Assembly (NCBI RefSeq): GCF_009882975.1
Contig: NZ_WTUX01000011.1
Location: 485,362-549,361 of the forward strand
Length of the DNA: 64,000 bases
Direction: 5' to 3'
From: Maritimibacter harenae
GTDB lineage: Bacteria; Pseudomonadota; Alphaproteobacteria; Rhodobacterales; Rhodobacteraceae
Part shown: one piece after another, positions 1 to 7,964 of the stretch
How the letters are laid out: every line of letters begins with the position of its first letter
How positions within the stretch are numbered: the stretch's first letter is position 1
Notes under the pieces: model-generated
What the model saw: the letters and a program-made list of their open reading frames with translations, nothing else
Database searches by the model: none
Told to the model about the DNA's origin: nothing
Translations under genes and position numbers: made by a program

Positions 1-845
1 AGCGCGGCATCGAAGCGGCCGAGGCGGGCGCGGCCTGCCTGCGCATCAATCCCGGCAACATCGGATCGCAGGACCGCGTGCGCGAGGTCATCGCGGCCGC
101 CCGCGATCACGGCTGTTCCATGCGCATCGGCGTGAACGCCGGGTCGCTCGAAAAGCACCTGCTCGAGAAATACGGCGAGCCGTGCCCGGAAGCGATGGTG
201 GAAAGCGGGCTCGAGCATATCCGCATTCTCGAGGACAACGATTTCTTCAACTTCAAGATCAGCGTGAAGGCCTCCGACGTCTTCCTGTCGGCCGCGGCCT
301 ACCACGCGCTGGCGGATGCGACGGATGCGCCGCTCCATCTGGGGATCACCGAGGCGGGGGGGCTCACCTCCGGGACGATCAAGTCGTCCATCGGTCTGGG
401 CAACCTGCTCTGGGCCGGGATCGGCGACACGATCCGGGTGTCGCTGTCCGCCGACCCCGTGGAAGAGGTGAAGGTCGGCTACGAGATCCTGAAATCGCTG
501 GGCCTGCGCCACCGCGGCGTGAACATCATTTCCTGCCCGTCCTGCGCGCGCCAGGGCTTCGACGTGATCAAGACCGTCGAGGTGCTGGAAGAACGGCTCG
601 CCCATATCCACACGCCCATGAGCCTGTCGATCATCGGCTGCGTGGTGAACGGGCCGGGCGAGGCGCTGATGACGGACGTGGGCTTCACCGGCGGGGGTGC
701 CGGGCACGGCATGGTCTACATGGCGGGCAAGCAGGACCACCGCATCGGCAACGAAGGCATGATCGACCACATCGTCGAGCTGGTCGAGAAGAGGGCCGCC
801 GAGATCGAGGCGGAAGCCGAAGCGGCCGAGGAAGCCGCCGAATGA
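1..845 (+). CDS. ispG: 4-hydroxy-3-methylbut-2-enyl diphosphate synthase IspG, 5'-truncated by window edge
   Basis: This is the C-terminal part of IspG (GcpE), the iron-sulfur enzyme that makes HMBPP in the non-mevalonate isoprenoid pathway. The reading frame is already open at base 3 (RGIEAAEAG...LRINPGNIG), so the gene starts before the window; the GTG at 78 is internal. Family signatures are [16 protein letters not shown], the 4Fe-4S cysteines in SCPSCAR, and [10 protein letters not shown], which carries the other conserved Cys and Glu. The protein ends in a Glu/Ala-rich tail after the usual family end. The stop at 843-845 is followed at once by a strong hairpin, and the next gene is convergent. 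The identification is firm; only the start is missing. Confidence 0.95.
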   Translation, partial: RGIEAAEAGAACLRINPGNIGSQDRVREVIAAARDHGCSMRIGVNAGSLEKHLLEKYGEPCPEAMVESGLEHIRILEDNDFFNFKISVKASDVFLSAAAYHALADATDAPLHLGITEAGGLTSGTIKSSIGLGNLLWAGIGDTIRVSLSADPVEEVKVGYEILKSLGLRHRGVNIISCPSCARQGFDVIKTVEVLEERLAHIHTPMSLSIIGCVVNGPGEALMTDVGFTGGGAGHGMVYMAGKQDHRIGNEGMIDHIVELVEKRAAEIEAEAEAAEEAAE

Positions 846-848
846 AAA

Positions 849-868
849 GGGGCGCCGCAAGGCGCCCC
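849..868. terminator. hairpin terminator between ispG and the convergent DsbA-like gene
   Basis: GGGGCGCC (849-856), loop GCAA, GGCGCCCC (861-868) form a perfect 8-bp stem three bases after the ispG stop. Only a short T-poor tail (GTTCATTTC) follows on the plus strand. It sits between two convergent genes and could serve both; on the minus strand the stem is followed by TTTTCATTC, a better U-tract. Confidence 0.75.
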
Positions 869-894
869 GTTCATTTCAACCGAAGGGATCGGGA

Positions 895-1647
895 TCAGCT
901 GTCCTGTTCGCGGACCTGTTCCACCACGTCGCGCATCCCGTCGAGCGGCACGTAGCCGCGCAGCATCTGGTCGCCGATCACGAAGGTCGGGGTGCCGGAA
1001 ATCTGGAGCCGCTGGGCCAGCCCGTGGTTCTCTCCGATCCGGCGGTCGACCTCGGGGTCGTCCATCTTGGCCAGGATTTCCTGGGAATCGTAGCCCATGT
1101 CATCGGCCAGCCGCGCCAGCACCTCTTCGGTCGCGTTCGCGCGCAGGGTCATCAGCGCGTCGTGCATCTCGCCGTAGGCCTCTTCCCCGTGGGCGAGCTG
1201 CGTGGCGATGGCGAAGCGCGACGAGGTCACGCTTTCTTCACCCAGGATCGGGAATTCCTTGTAGATGATGCGGATGTTGCCGTCGCTCTCGATCAGCTCG
1301 TTGAGCTCGGGGAAGGCCTTTCGGCAGTAGCCGCAGCGGTAGTCGACGAATTCGACCATCGTCACGTCGCCGTCCGGGTTGCCGCCCACGTGGCTGTAGC
1401 CGTCGTTGAAGAGCGCGTCGCTGTTGGCGGCGACGAGCGCCACGTCATTGGCTTCCGCCTGCGCCGCCTGGCGGGACTCCAACACCTGAATGGCTTCCAT
1501 CAACACTTCGGGGTTGTCGAGCAGGTAGGCCCGCACCTCGTCCCGGAACATGGTGCGTTCGTCCTCGGTCATCGCGCCGATGTCGAAGGCGATGGCGGGT
1601 GTGGCAAGGCCCATTGCGAGGGCGGCGGCGGTTACGAGGCGGGTCAT
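895..1647 (-). CDS. Secreted DsbA-family thiol:disulfide oxidoreductase
   Basis: A 250-aa periplasmic thioredoxin-fold protein. Residues 1-20 are a signal peptide (MTRLVTAAALAMGLATPAIA). A helical segment follows, then a DsbA-like domain with the redox motif C105-G-Y-C108 after a VEFVDY strand, and the cis-proline loop SGTPTFV near residue 222. The start at 1647 is chosen because GGGAGAG lies just upstream and the signal peptide begins there; the open frame extends to 1797 but the added residues look unstructured. The Com1/DsbG-like architecture suggests disulfide formation or isomerisation in exported proteins; the direction of the reaction cannot be told from sequence. The gene is divergent from the aminotransferase. 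Confidence 0.9.
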   Translation of the reverse strand: MTRLVTAAALAMGLATPAIAFDIGAMTEDERTMFRDEVRAYLLDNPEVLMEAIQVLESRQAAQAEANDVALVAANSDALFNDGYSHVGGNPDGDVTMVEFVDYRCGYCRKAFPELNELIESDGNIRIIYKEFPILGEESVTSSRFAIATQLAHGEEAYGEMHDALMTLRANATEEVLARLADDMGYDSQEILAKMDDPEVDRRIGENHGLAQRLQISGTPTFVIGDQMLRGYVPLDGMRDVVEQVREQDS

Positions 1648-1784
1648 GAGCTCTCCCTGAATTGGTTGCGGCGACGCTAGAGGGGCAGGGGGAGGGGCGC
1701 AATCCCTTGCGGCCATGTGACCCGCATGGTTGACCTTTGCCCGCCGAAACGGCACCTCCCGATGACGTAAACCGCGAGGCGAGC

Positions 1785-2927
1785 ATGCGCAAATCAAACC
1801 GAAGCGAGGTCGATCCGTTCATCGTCATGGACGTGATGGAGGCGGCACGCGCGGCCGAAGAGGCCGGGCGCCACATCATCCACATGGAAGTGGGCCAGCC
1901 GTCCACCCCGGCGCCCGAGGCCGCGCGCCGCGCGGTGGAGACGGCGATGGAGGCGGACTCGCTGGGTTACACGGTCGCGCTCGGGCTCCCTGCGCTGCGC
2001 CGGGGCATCGCGCAGCTCTATGACCGCTGGTACGGCGTGGACCTGGACCCGGCGCGTGTCGTCGTGACCTCCGGCTCCTCGGCTGCCTTCCTTCTGTCCT
2101 TCACGACGCTCTTCGACAGCGGCGACCGTGTGGGGCTGGGCGACCCCGGCTATCCGTCCTATCGCCAGATCCTGAAGGCACTCGGCCTCACGCCTGTCGG
2201 CCTGCCGACGTCGCCCGGGAACCGGTTCCAACCGGTGCCGGACGATCTGCCCGACGATCTTGCCGGGCTCATGGTCGCATCGCCCGCCAACCCGTCGGGC
2301 ACGATGCTGGACAAGGACGCGCTTTCCGATCTCGCCTCGGCCTGCCGGGCGCGCGACATGTCCTTCATCTCCGACGAGATCTACCACGGGCTTCACTACG
2401 AAGACCGGGCGGTGAGCGCGTTGGAGATCACCGACGAAGTCCACGTGATCAATTCGTTCTCCAAGTATTTCTCGATGACCGGCTGGCGCGTGGGCTGGAT
2501 GGTGGTGCCCGACGACCACGTCCGCACGGTCGAACGGCTGGCCCAGAACATGTTCATCTGCCCCCCGCACGTGAGCCAGGTCGCCGCGCTCGCGGCCCTC
2601 GACGCGGTGGACGAGCTGGAGGCGAACCGGCAGGTCTACGTGAAGAACCGCGAGCTGATGCTCGACGGGCTGCCCAAGGCCGGGTTCGACAAGATCGCGC
2701 CGCCGGACGGGGCGTTCTACGTCTACGCGGACGTGTCCGAACACACCGACGACAGCCGGGCGTTCGCCGCCGAGATCCTGCGCGAGGCGGGCGTCGCGGT
2801 CACGCCGGGGCTGGATTTCGACCCGGACCGGGGCGCCACGACGCTCCGCTTCTCCTACGCCCGTTCGACCGCGGATATCGAGGAAGGGTTGCGCCGGTTG
2901 CGCGACTTCATGGCCGCGCGCGCTTGA
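1785..2927 (+). CDS. Class I/II PLP-dependent aminotransferase
   Basis: A 380-aa fold-type I aminotransferase, soluble and cytoplasmic. Motifs in order: MEVGQPS near 34-40, GLPALR, the TSGSSAAF phosphate-binding turn, D120-PGYP, SPANPSG around 166-172, ISDEIYHG (Asp197 to the pyridine nitrogen) and SFSKYFSMTGWRVGW, whose Lys227 should form the Schiff base. A C-terminal LRFSYA carries the substrate carboxylate Arg. The start at 1785 (MRKSNRSEVD) follows a GAGGCGAG stretch; the open frame reaches back to 1737. The family covers aspartate, aromatic and alanine aminotransferases, and the substrate cannot be assigned. It stands alone, divergent from the DsbA-like gene and 76 bp before the amidase. 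Confidence 0.88.
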   Translation: MRKSNRSEVDPFIVMDVMEAARAAEEAGRHIIHMEVGQPSTPAPEAARRAVETAMEADSLGYTVALGLPALRRGIAQLYDRWYGVDLDPARVVVTSGSSAAFLLSFTTLFDSGDRVGLGDPGYPSYRQILKALGLTPVGLPTSPGNRFQPVPDDLPDDLAGLMVASPANPSGTMLDKDALSDLASACRARDMSFISDEIYHGLHYEDRAVSALEITDEVHVINSFSKYFSMTGWRVGWMVVPDDHVRTVERLAQNMFICPPHVSQVAALAALDAVDELEANRQVYVKNRELMLDGLPKAGFDKIAPPDGAFYVYADVSEHTDDSRAFAAEILREAGVAVTPGLDFDPDRGATTLRFSYARSTADIEEGLRRLRDFMAARA

Positions 2928-3003
2928 GGCGCACGTATCGCTGGACCGGCGGGCCCGCGCACGCTAGGCCGGAACGGAACGAGAATGGCAGGTTGAGCGC
3001 TTC

Positions 3004-4206
3004 ATGATCCGGGTGTTTTTGACGCTGGTGCTGGTGGCCTGGTCCACGGGGGCCTGGGCGCAGGGGCAATTGTCGGCGCTCGCACGCCTTTCGGGTGACG
3101 GCGTCACGCTCGAGGAACGCGGCGAGGGCTACGACCTTGCGATCGAGATGACCCGGTCGGTGCCCTGGCGCGTCTTCTCGTTGGCCGACCCCGCCCGCCT
3201 GGTGGTGGATTTCGCCGAACTCGACTGGAGTGCGATCGACGAGGACGCGATCACGTCGGTGCCGGGCGTTGCCGCGCTGCGCACCGGGCTCTTCCGCCCC
3301 GGCTGGTCGCGCATGGTGCTCACGCTGGAGGCTCCGTTCCTGGTCGATGCGGCCGGGATGCGGGGCACGCAGGACGCGGGCGCCCGGGTCGCGCTGACGC
3401 TTGTGCCCACCGATGCCGCGACGTTCGCGGAGGCCGTCGGCGCGCCCGAAAGCGCCGTCTTCGACCTGGCCCAGCCGCCCCGGTTCAAGGGGCACGACGA
3501 CGGGCGTTTCATCGTGGTTCTCGACCCGGGACACGGCGGCATCGACCCGGGGGCGGAGCGCGAAGGGGTGCGCGAGGCGGACCTGATGCTGACCTTCGCG
3601 CGCGAGCTGAAGGACGTGCTCCTGCGCCAGGACGGGATCGAGGTCGTGCTGACACGCGACGAGGACGTGTTCGTGCCGCTGGAAGAGCGCGTCTCGCTGG
3701 CCCGGGCCGCGGGCGCCGACATTTTCCTGTCTCTGCATGCCGACGCGCTGGCCGAGGGGCGGGCGAACGGTGCCACGGTCTACACGCTGGCCGAGGAAGC
3801 GACCGACATCGCCTCGCAGACGCTGGCCGAACGCCACGACCGGGCGGACCTGCTGGCGGGGGTGGATCTGGAGGAGACCGAGGATTCGGTCGCGCTGGTG
3901 CTCATGGACCTCGCGCGCACCGAAACCCAGCCGCGTTCCGAGAAGCTCGCCGACGCGCTGGTGGACGGCATCCGCGACGCGACCGGCGCCACCTACAAGA
4001 CGCCCCGCCTCAAGGCCGGTTTTTCCGTACTGAAGGCGCCGGACATCCCCTCCGCGCTGATCGAGCTGGGTTTCCTGTCGTCGCGCAGGGATCGTGAGAA
4101 GATGACGGACCCGGCGTGGCGCCTGAAGGCGGCCGAGGGCATCCGGGACGGCATCCTCACCTGGTCGCTCGAGGACGAGGCGGCGCGCGACCGGCTGCGC
4201 CGCTAG
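3004..4206 (+). CDS. N-acetylmuramoyl-L-alanine amidase (AMIN + Amidase_3)
   Basis: A 400-aa periplasmic zinc amidase that cuts the amide bond between MurNAc and the stem peptide during cell separation, AmiC-like. A signal peptide covers about 1-20 (ends GAWAQG). Residues about 25-135 form an AMIN-like peptidoglycan-targeting domain. The amidase_3 domain starts at VVLDPGHGG; the expected zinc ligands are H177, E191 and H245 (SLHADA) and the catalytic Glu is E354 (LIELGFLS). Its stop shares the CTAG at 4203-4206 with the stop of the opposing methyltransferase. mrcA lies just beyond, so wall hydrolase and wall synthase are near neighbours, separated by an opposing gene. Confidence 0.93.
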   Translation: MIRVFLTLVLVAWSTGAWAQGQLSALARLSGDGVTLEERGEGYDLAIEMTRSVPWRVFSLADPARLVVDFAELDWSAIDEDAITSVPGVAALRTGLFRPGWSRMVLTLEAPFLVDAAGMRGTQDAGARVALTLVPTDAATFAEAVGAPESAVFDLAQPPRFKGHDDGRFIVVLDPGHGGIDPGAEREGVREADLMLTFARELKDVLLRQDGIEVVLTRDEDVFVPLEERVSLARAAGADIFLSLHADALAEGRANGATVYTLAEEATDIASQTLAERHDRADLLAGVDLEETEDSVALVLMDLARTETQPRSEKLADALVDGIRDATGATYKTPRLKAGFSVLKAPDIPSALIELGFLSSRRDREKMTDPAWRLKAAEGIRDGILTWSLEDEAARDRLRR

Positions 4207-4805
4207 GAGGCCCGCCCGTATTGCGCGAGCCACACGGTGTGGCCGTTGCAGGTGGGGTCGTTGGGCACGAAATCGACCGTGAGGAACCCGTTCTCGTTCA
4301 GAAGCCCGCGATATTCCTCGGGGTCGAGCGAGGCGTGGTAGACGGTTTCCCCCTCGACGTTCCCGAACGCTTCGCCCGCGTTGGGCCCGGTCGTGAAGAG
4401 GATGGTCGTGCGGTGGTGGGCGTGGGCCGCGAAGGTCGCGAACATCGCGCGCTGATCGTCGACCGACAGGTGAAACATCGAGTTCCACGCGAGGATCAGG
4501 TCGAAGGTTTCGCCGAGCTCGAGCCCGCGCATGTCGGCATGCACCGCCCGCGCACGCGGCAGGTTCTCACGGAACAGGACCAGCATCGAACCCGCGCCGT
4601 CGACCCCGGTGATGTCGCAATTGCGTTCCTGCAGGTATGACCCGATCGGCTTGCCCGGCCCGCAGCCCAGGTCGAGCACCTTGCGGCCCGGCGCGTGGTT
4701 CAGCGCCCGGTCCAGCCAGCGACGTTCGAACAGCGTCCGGTCCCGGCGTTTCGCGAATCCGCGAGCGACGCGGTCGTATGTGGGGAGAATGTCGTCAGGC
4801 CTCAT
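4203..4805 (-). CDS. Class I SAM-dependent methyltransferase
   Basis: A 200-aa Rossmann-fold methyltransferase. It shows motif I VLDLGCGPGKPIG, an acidic ribose-binding strand end (ITGVDG), motif for residue VHADMRGL and the motif IV-like DLILAWNSMFHL. No substrate domain is recognisable, so the substrate is unknown; it looks like the small-molecule type rather than an RNA enzyme. The start at 4805 (MRPDDILPTYDRVA) is preferred over the frame's first ATG at 4856 because the extra 17 residues lie outside the fold. Its tail end meets the amidase gene in overlapping stop codons. It is divergent from mrcA, about 160 bp away. Confidence 0.82.
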   Translation of the reverse strand: MRPDDILPTYDRVARGFAKRRDRTLFERRWLDRALNHAPGRKVLDLGCGPGKPIGSYLQERNCDITGVDGAGSMLVLFRENLPRARAVHADMRGLELGETFDLILAWNSMFHLSVDDQRAMFATFAAHAHHRTTILFTTGPNAGEAFGNVEGETVYHASLDPEEYRGLLNENGFLTVDFVPNDPTCNGHTVWLAQYGRAS

Positions 4806-4912
4806 GACAGCGACATGGGGGCCAATTCCCCGACTTGTCCAGCGCCCTGAAAACAAACGGGCAAATTCCCGCGCATGTGACCGGGCGAGAGGCCGGCGGA
4901 CGCCGATGTGTT

Positions 4913-4941
4913 TTGACCCATCATGGGGAAGGGCCTATACC
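4913..4941 (+). promoter_or_regulatory. Sigma-70-type promoter of mrcA
   Basis: TTGACC (4913-4918), a 17-base spacer and TATACC (4936-4941) make a near-consensus housekeeping promoter. The predicted start of transcription, about 4948, leaves a 20-base leader holding GGAGG (4958-4962). The ATG at 4923 lies inside this promoter, which argues that translation starts at the TTG at 4968. Confidence 0.7.
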
Positions 4942-4967
4942 CTTTGGTTCAACTCCCGGAGGCGGTC

Positions 4968-7487
4968 TTGACCCGATTCATTCTTGGTTTCTTCGGCGCG
5001 ATCTTCTCGTGGCTGACGCTCGGCGCCTTCATGGCGGCGCTGGGGATCGGTGGCATCTTCTGGATGTACGGGCGCGATCTGCCCTCGACCGAGCAGCTGG
5101 AGAACTACCAGCCGCCGACGATTTCGCGGATCTATTCCGGCGAAGGGCAGCTGATGGACGAGTTCGCGCGCGAACGCCGCCTCTACACCCCGCCCGAGCA
5201 GATTCCCGAGCTGGTGAAGCACGCCTTCATCTCGGCCGAGGACAAGAACTTCTACAGCCACAAGGGCTATGACCCGCGCGGCATGCTGGCCGCCGCGATC
5301 GAAGCGGCGCGCGGCGGGCGTCTGCGCGGCGCCTCGACCATCACGCAGCAGGTGATGAAGAACTTCCTTCTGTCCTCCGACCGGTCGGCCGAGCGCAAGA
5401 TCAAGGAACTGATCCTCGCCTCGCGGCTCGAAAAGACGCTGAACAAGGAGGACATCCTCGCCCTCTACCTCAACGAGATCTTCCTCGGTCAGAACTCGTT
5501 CGGCGTGACGGCGGCGGCGCAGACCTATTTCAACAAGACGCTCGACGAGCTCGCCCCGCACGAGGCGGCAATGCTGGCAGCAATGCCCAAGGCGCCGTCG
5601 GACTACCACCCGGTGCGCAACGAAGAGCGTCTGATGAACCGCCGCAACTTCATCCTCAAGGAGATGTACGAGAACGGGTATCTCACCGAGGCGGAATACC
5701 TCGCCGAGCGCGAGGAACCGATCCGCTCGGTCCAGGGGGACGACTTCGAAAGCTTCCGCTCGGCCATGCCGCGCCGCGACTACTTCACCGACGAGATCCG
5801 CCGCCAGTTGAGCCGTGATTTCGGGGAAGAGGAATTCTTCGGCGGCGGCCTGTCGATCCGCGCCACCGTCGATCCGGAGATGCAGGATGTCGCTGCCTGG
5901 TCGCTGCGCAAGGCGCTCGAGGATTACGACCGCTCGCGCTCCGGCTGGCGCGGCACGGGCAAGTCGATCGACCCCGCGACCCTCGATGACGGCACCTGGG
6001 AAGAGGCGCTGGCCGAGGTCCGCGTCGCCCGCGACATCGTGCTCGAAACCGAGTGGCACGTGGCCGTGGTCGACCAGATCGGCGATCAGGAGATGACGAT
6101 CAAGATCGAGGGGAACCCGGAGCCCAAGCCCTGGGTCATCCCCCGTAGCGACACGTCGTGGTTCTCCGGCAGCCTGAAGGAGAATTTCGAACGCGGCGAC
6201 GTGGTCCACGTGCGCGCCATCACCTCGGGCGAGGGCAACGAGGGCGAGTTCGTGCGCTGGTCGCTGCGCCAGGTGCCGCAGGTGCAGGGCGCCTTCATGG
6301 CGATGGACGTGAACACCGGGCGGGTGCTCGCGATGCAGGGCGGCTTCTCCTACGAGAATTCGACCTTCAACCGTGCGACCCAGGCGACCCGCCAGCCCGG
6401 GTCGTCCTTCAAGCCCTTCGTCTATGCCGCCGCGCTGTCGACGGGCTTCTCGCCCGCCTCGATCATCATCGACGCCCCGATCGAGATCGACACGGGCAAC
6501 GAGATCTGGCGGCCCAAGAACGCCTCGAACCAGTTCTACGGCCCCACGCCGCTGCGCACGGGCATCGAACGCTCGCGTAACCTGATGACCGTGCGCCTGG
6601 CCCAGGAAATCGGCATGCACACGGTCGCGCGCTACGCCGAACGTTTCGGCGTCTACGACGATCTCGACCCCTATCTCGCCAACGCGCTCGGGTCGGCGGA
6701 GACGACGCTGTTCAAGATGGTCGGCGCCTACGCGATGTTCGCCAACGGCGGCGAGCGGGTGGAACCCACGCTCGTCGACCGCGTCCAGGACCGCTGGGGG
6801 CGCACGATCTATCGCCACGACCAGCGCAACTGCGAGGACTGCAAGGCCGCGCGCCTGCCGGCCGGCGAAGCGCCCGAGATCACGTCGAACCGCGAGCGCG
6901 TGATGGATGCCATCACCGCCTACCAGCTCACTTCGATGATGCAGGGCGTCGTGCAGCGCGGCACGGCCTCGGGCGCGGTGAGCCTGCCGGTGCCCACGGC
7001 GGGCAAAACCGGCACGACCAACGATTCGAAGGACGTCTGGTTCATCGGCTTCACGTCGAACGTGGTGGCCGGCTGCTACATCGGCTTCGACCGGCCCAAG
7101 CCGCTGGGCGGCGCCTCGGGCGGCGGCACCTGCGGCCCGGTGTTCCAGCGCTTCATGACCGAGGCGGTCAAGAAATACGGGGGCGGCAAGTTCAAACTGC
7201 CGCCGGGCGGGCATTTCGTGAAGATCGACCGCTTCTCCGGTGCGCGTCTCCCCGACGCGGCCTCGGGTCCCAACGTGGTGGCGGAATACTTCCGCGACGG
7301 CGAAGAGCCGGTGTTCGGTATCGTCTTCGACGGCGGCTTCGCGATGGGCTCGAACCTGCCGCTCTTCGGCCGCGAGGACGGCGAGGCCGGCGACGGCACG
7401 CAGCAGGTGACGACCTCGACCGGCGAAACGGTGGTCATCCCCGACAAGGCGAATTTCGGAGCCCTGTCTTCGGGCGGGCTCTACTGA
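4968..7487 (+). CDS. mrcA: Penicillin-binding protein 1A (bifunctional transglycosylase/transpeptidase)
   Basis: A class A PBP, 839 aa from the TTG start, anchored in the inner membrane and acting in the periplasm to polymerise and cross-link peptidoglycan. One TM segment lies near the N-terminus (FILGFFGAIFSWLTLGAFMA). The GT51 domain has the catalytic Glu in ISAEDKNFYSHKG plus RGASTITQQ and LYLNEIFLGQ. An OB-like insert (about 310-420) follows, then the transpeptidase with the SxxK serine in GSSFKPF, an SRN motif (ERSRNLMT) and KTGTTND. The start is set by GGAGG five bases before TTG 4968; the ATG at 4923 lies within the promoter. A Gly-rich tail follows the catalytic core. Confidence 0.95.
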   Translation: MTRFILGFFGAIFSWLTLGAFMAALGIGGIFWMYGRDLPSTEQLENYQPPTISRIYSGEGQLMDEFARERRLYTPPEQIPELVKHAFISAEDKNFYSHKGYDPRGMLAAAIEAARGGRLRGASTITQQVMKNFLLSSDRSAERKIKELILASRLEKTLNKEDILALYLNEIFLGQNSFGVTAAAQTYFNKTLDELAPHEAAMLAAMPKAPSDYHPVRNEERLMNRRNFILKEMYENGYLTEAEYLAEREEPIRSVQGDDFESFRSAMPRRDYFTDEIRRQLSRDFGEEEFFGGGLSIRATVDPEMQDVAAWSLRKALEDYDRSRSGWRGTGKSIDPATLDDGTWEEALAEVRVARDIVLETEWHVAVVDQIGDQEMTIKIEGNPEPKPWVIPRSDTSWFSGSLKENFERGDVVHVRAITSGEGNEGEFVRWSLRQVPQVQGAFMAMDVNTGRVLAMQGGFSYENSTFNRATQATRQPGSSFKPFVYAAALSTGFSPASIIIDAPIEIDTGNEIWRPKNASNQFYGPTPLRTGIERSRNLMTVRLAQEIGMHTVARYAERFGVYDDLDPYLANALGSAETTLFKMVGAYAMFANGGERVEPTLVDRVQDRWGRTIYRHDQRNCEDCKAARLPAGEAPEITSNRERVMDAITAYQLTSMMQGVVQRGTASGAVSLPVPTAGKTGTTNDSKDVWFIGFTSNVVAGCYIGFDRPKPLGGASGGGTCGPVFQRFMTEAVKKYGGGKFKLPPGGHFVKIDRFSGARLPDAASGPNVVAEYFRDGEEPVFGIVFDGGFAMGSNLPLFGREDGEAGDGTQQVTTSTGETVVIPDKANFGALSSGGLY

Positions 7488-7561
7488 GGAAAAACAGGGG
7501 TCCGGCGGGACCTGCGGCGGCCGGCGGCACAAAGCCGCGCGGCATTCGCGCATTTTCGCCA

Positions 7562-7964
7562 TTGTCACCGCACCCCGGCAGACACTATGTTACACGAGCG
7601 GCGGTCCGCTTGCCGAACCGCCCGAAAGTTTCGCTGCACTCCAGCCGCACCGCGCCACCTACAGGCGCAGGAGGCGGAGGCAGACCGAGTTGGCCGAAAG
7701 GCCAGGGCAGGCGGGCACGACAAAACCCGAACGCCAGACATTCGTCCGGGGGCCAAGGCCCTGCCGGACCGCAACGGGCCCAGCAAATGGGTCGGAGAAG
7801 AAACGCGATGAGGCGCGACGCGGCACTGATGGGAGATGACGTGGGGCAGAAACCCCCGCGCAGCCTGCGTGCAGCCGCGCCATTGCTCGCCCAGACAAGT
7901 CACCCTTTATCCGCGACCGCTCCCCCCGGGGCGGCGATCGCGCGTGCGGGTGCAATGAGATACA
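7562..7964 (+). promoter_or_regulatory. Putative promoter and long untranslated leader of rne
   Basis: No gene is supported between mrcA and rne (477 bp). TTGTCA (7562-7567) with CTATGT/TATGTT (about 7585-7591) at 17-18 bases spacing is a plausible promoter, giving a leader of roughly 365 nt before the rne ATG. The leader can fold into several GC-rich hairpins, for example GGCC-GAAA-GGCC near 7691-7702 and CCGCTCC-CCCC-GGGGCGG around 7917-7935. Short open frames in it look like noise. Long rne leaders that RNase E itself cuts for autoregulation are known in enterobacteria; whether this one acts that way is inference. A weak hairpin (GGTCC-GGCG-GGACC, 7499-7512) follows mrcA. Confidence 0.5.

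Noticed and set aside
182-955. Long Arg/Gly-rich open frame over ispG
   Set aside because: It is a GC-rich shadow in another frame of a firmly identified gene.
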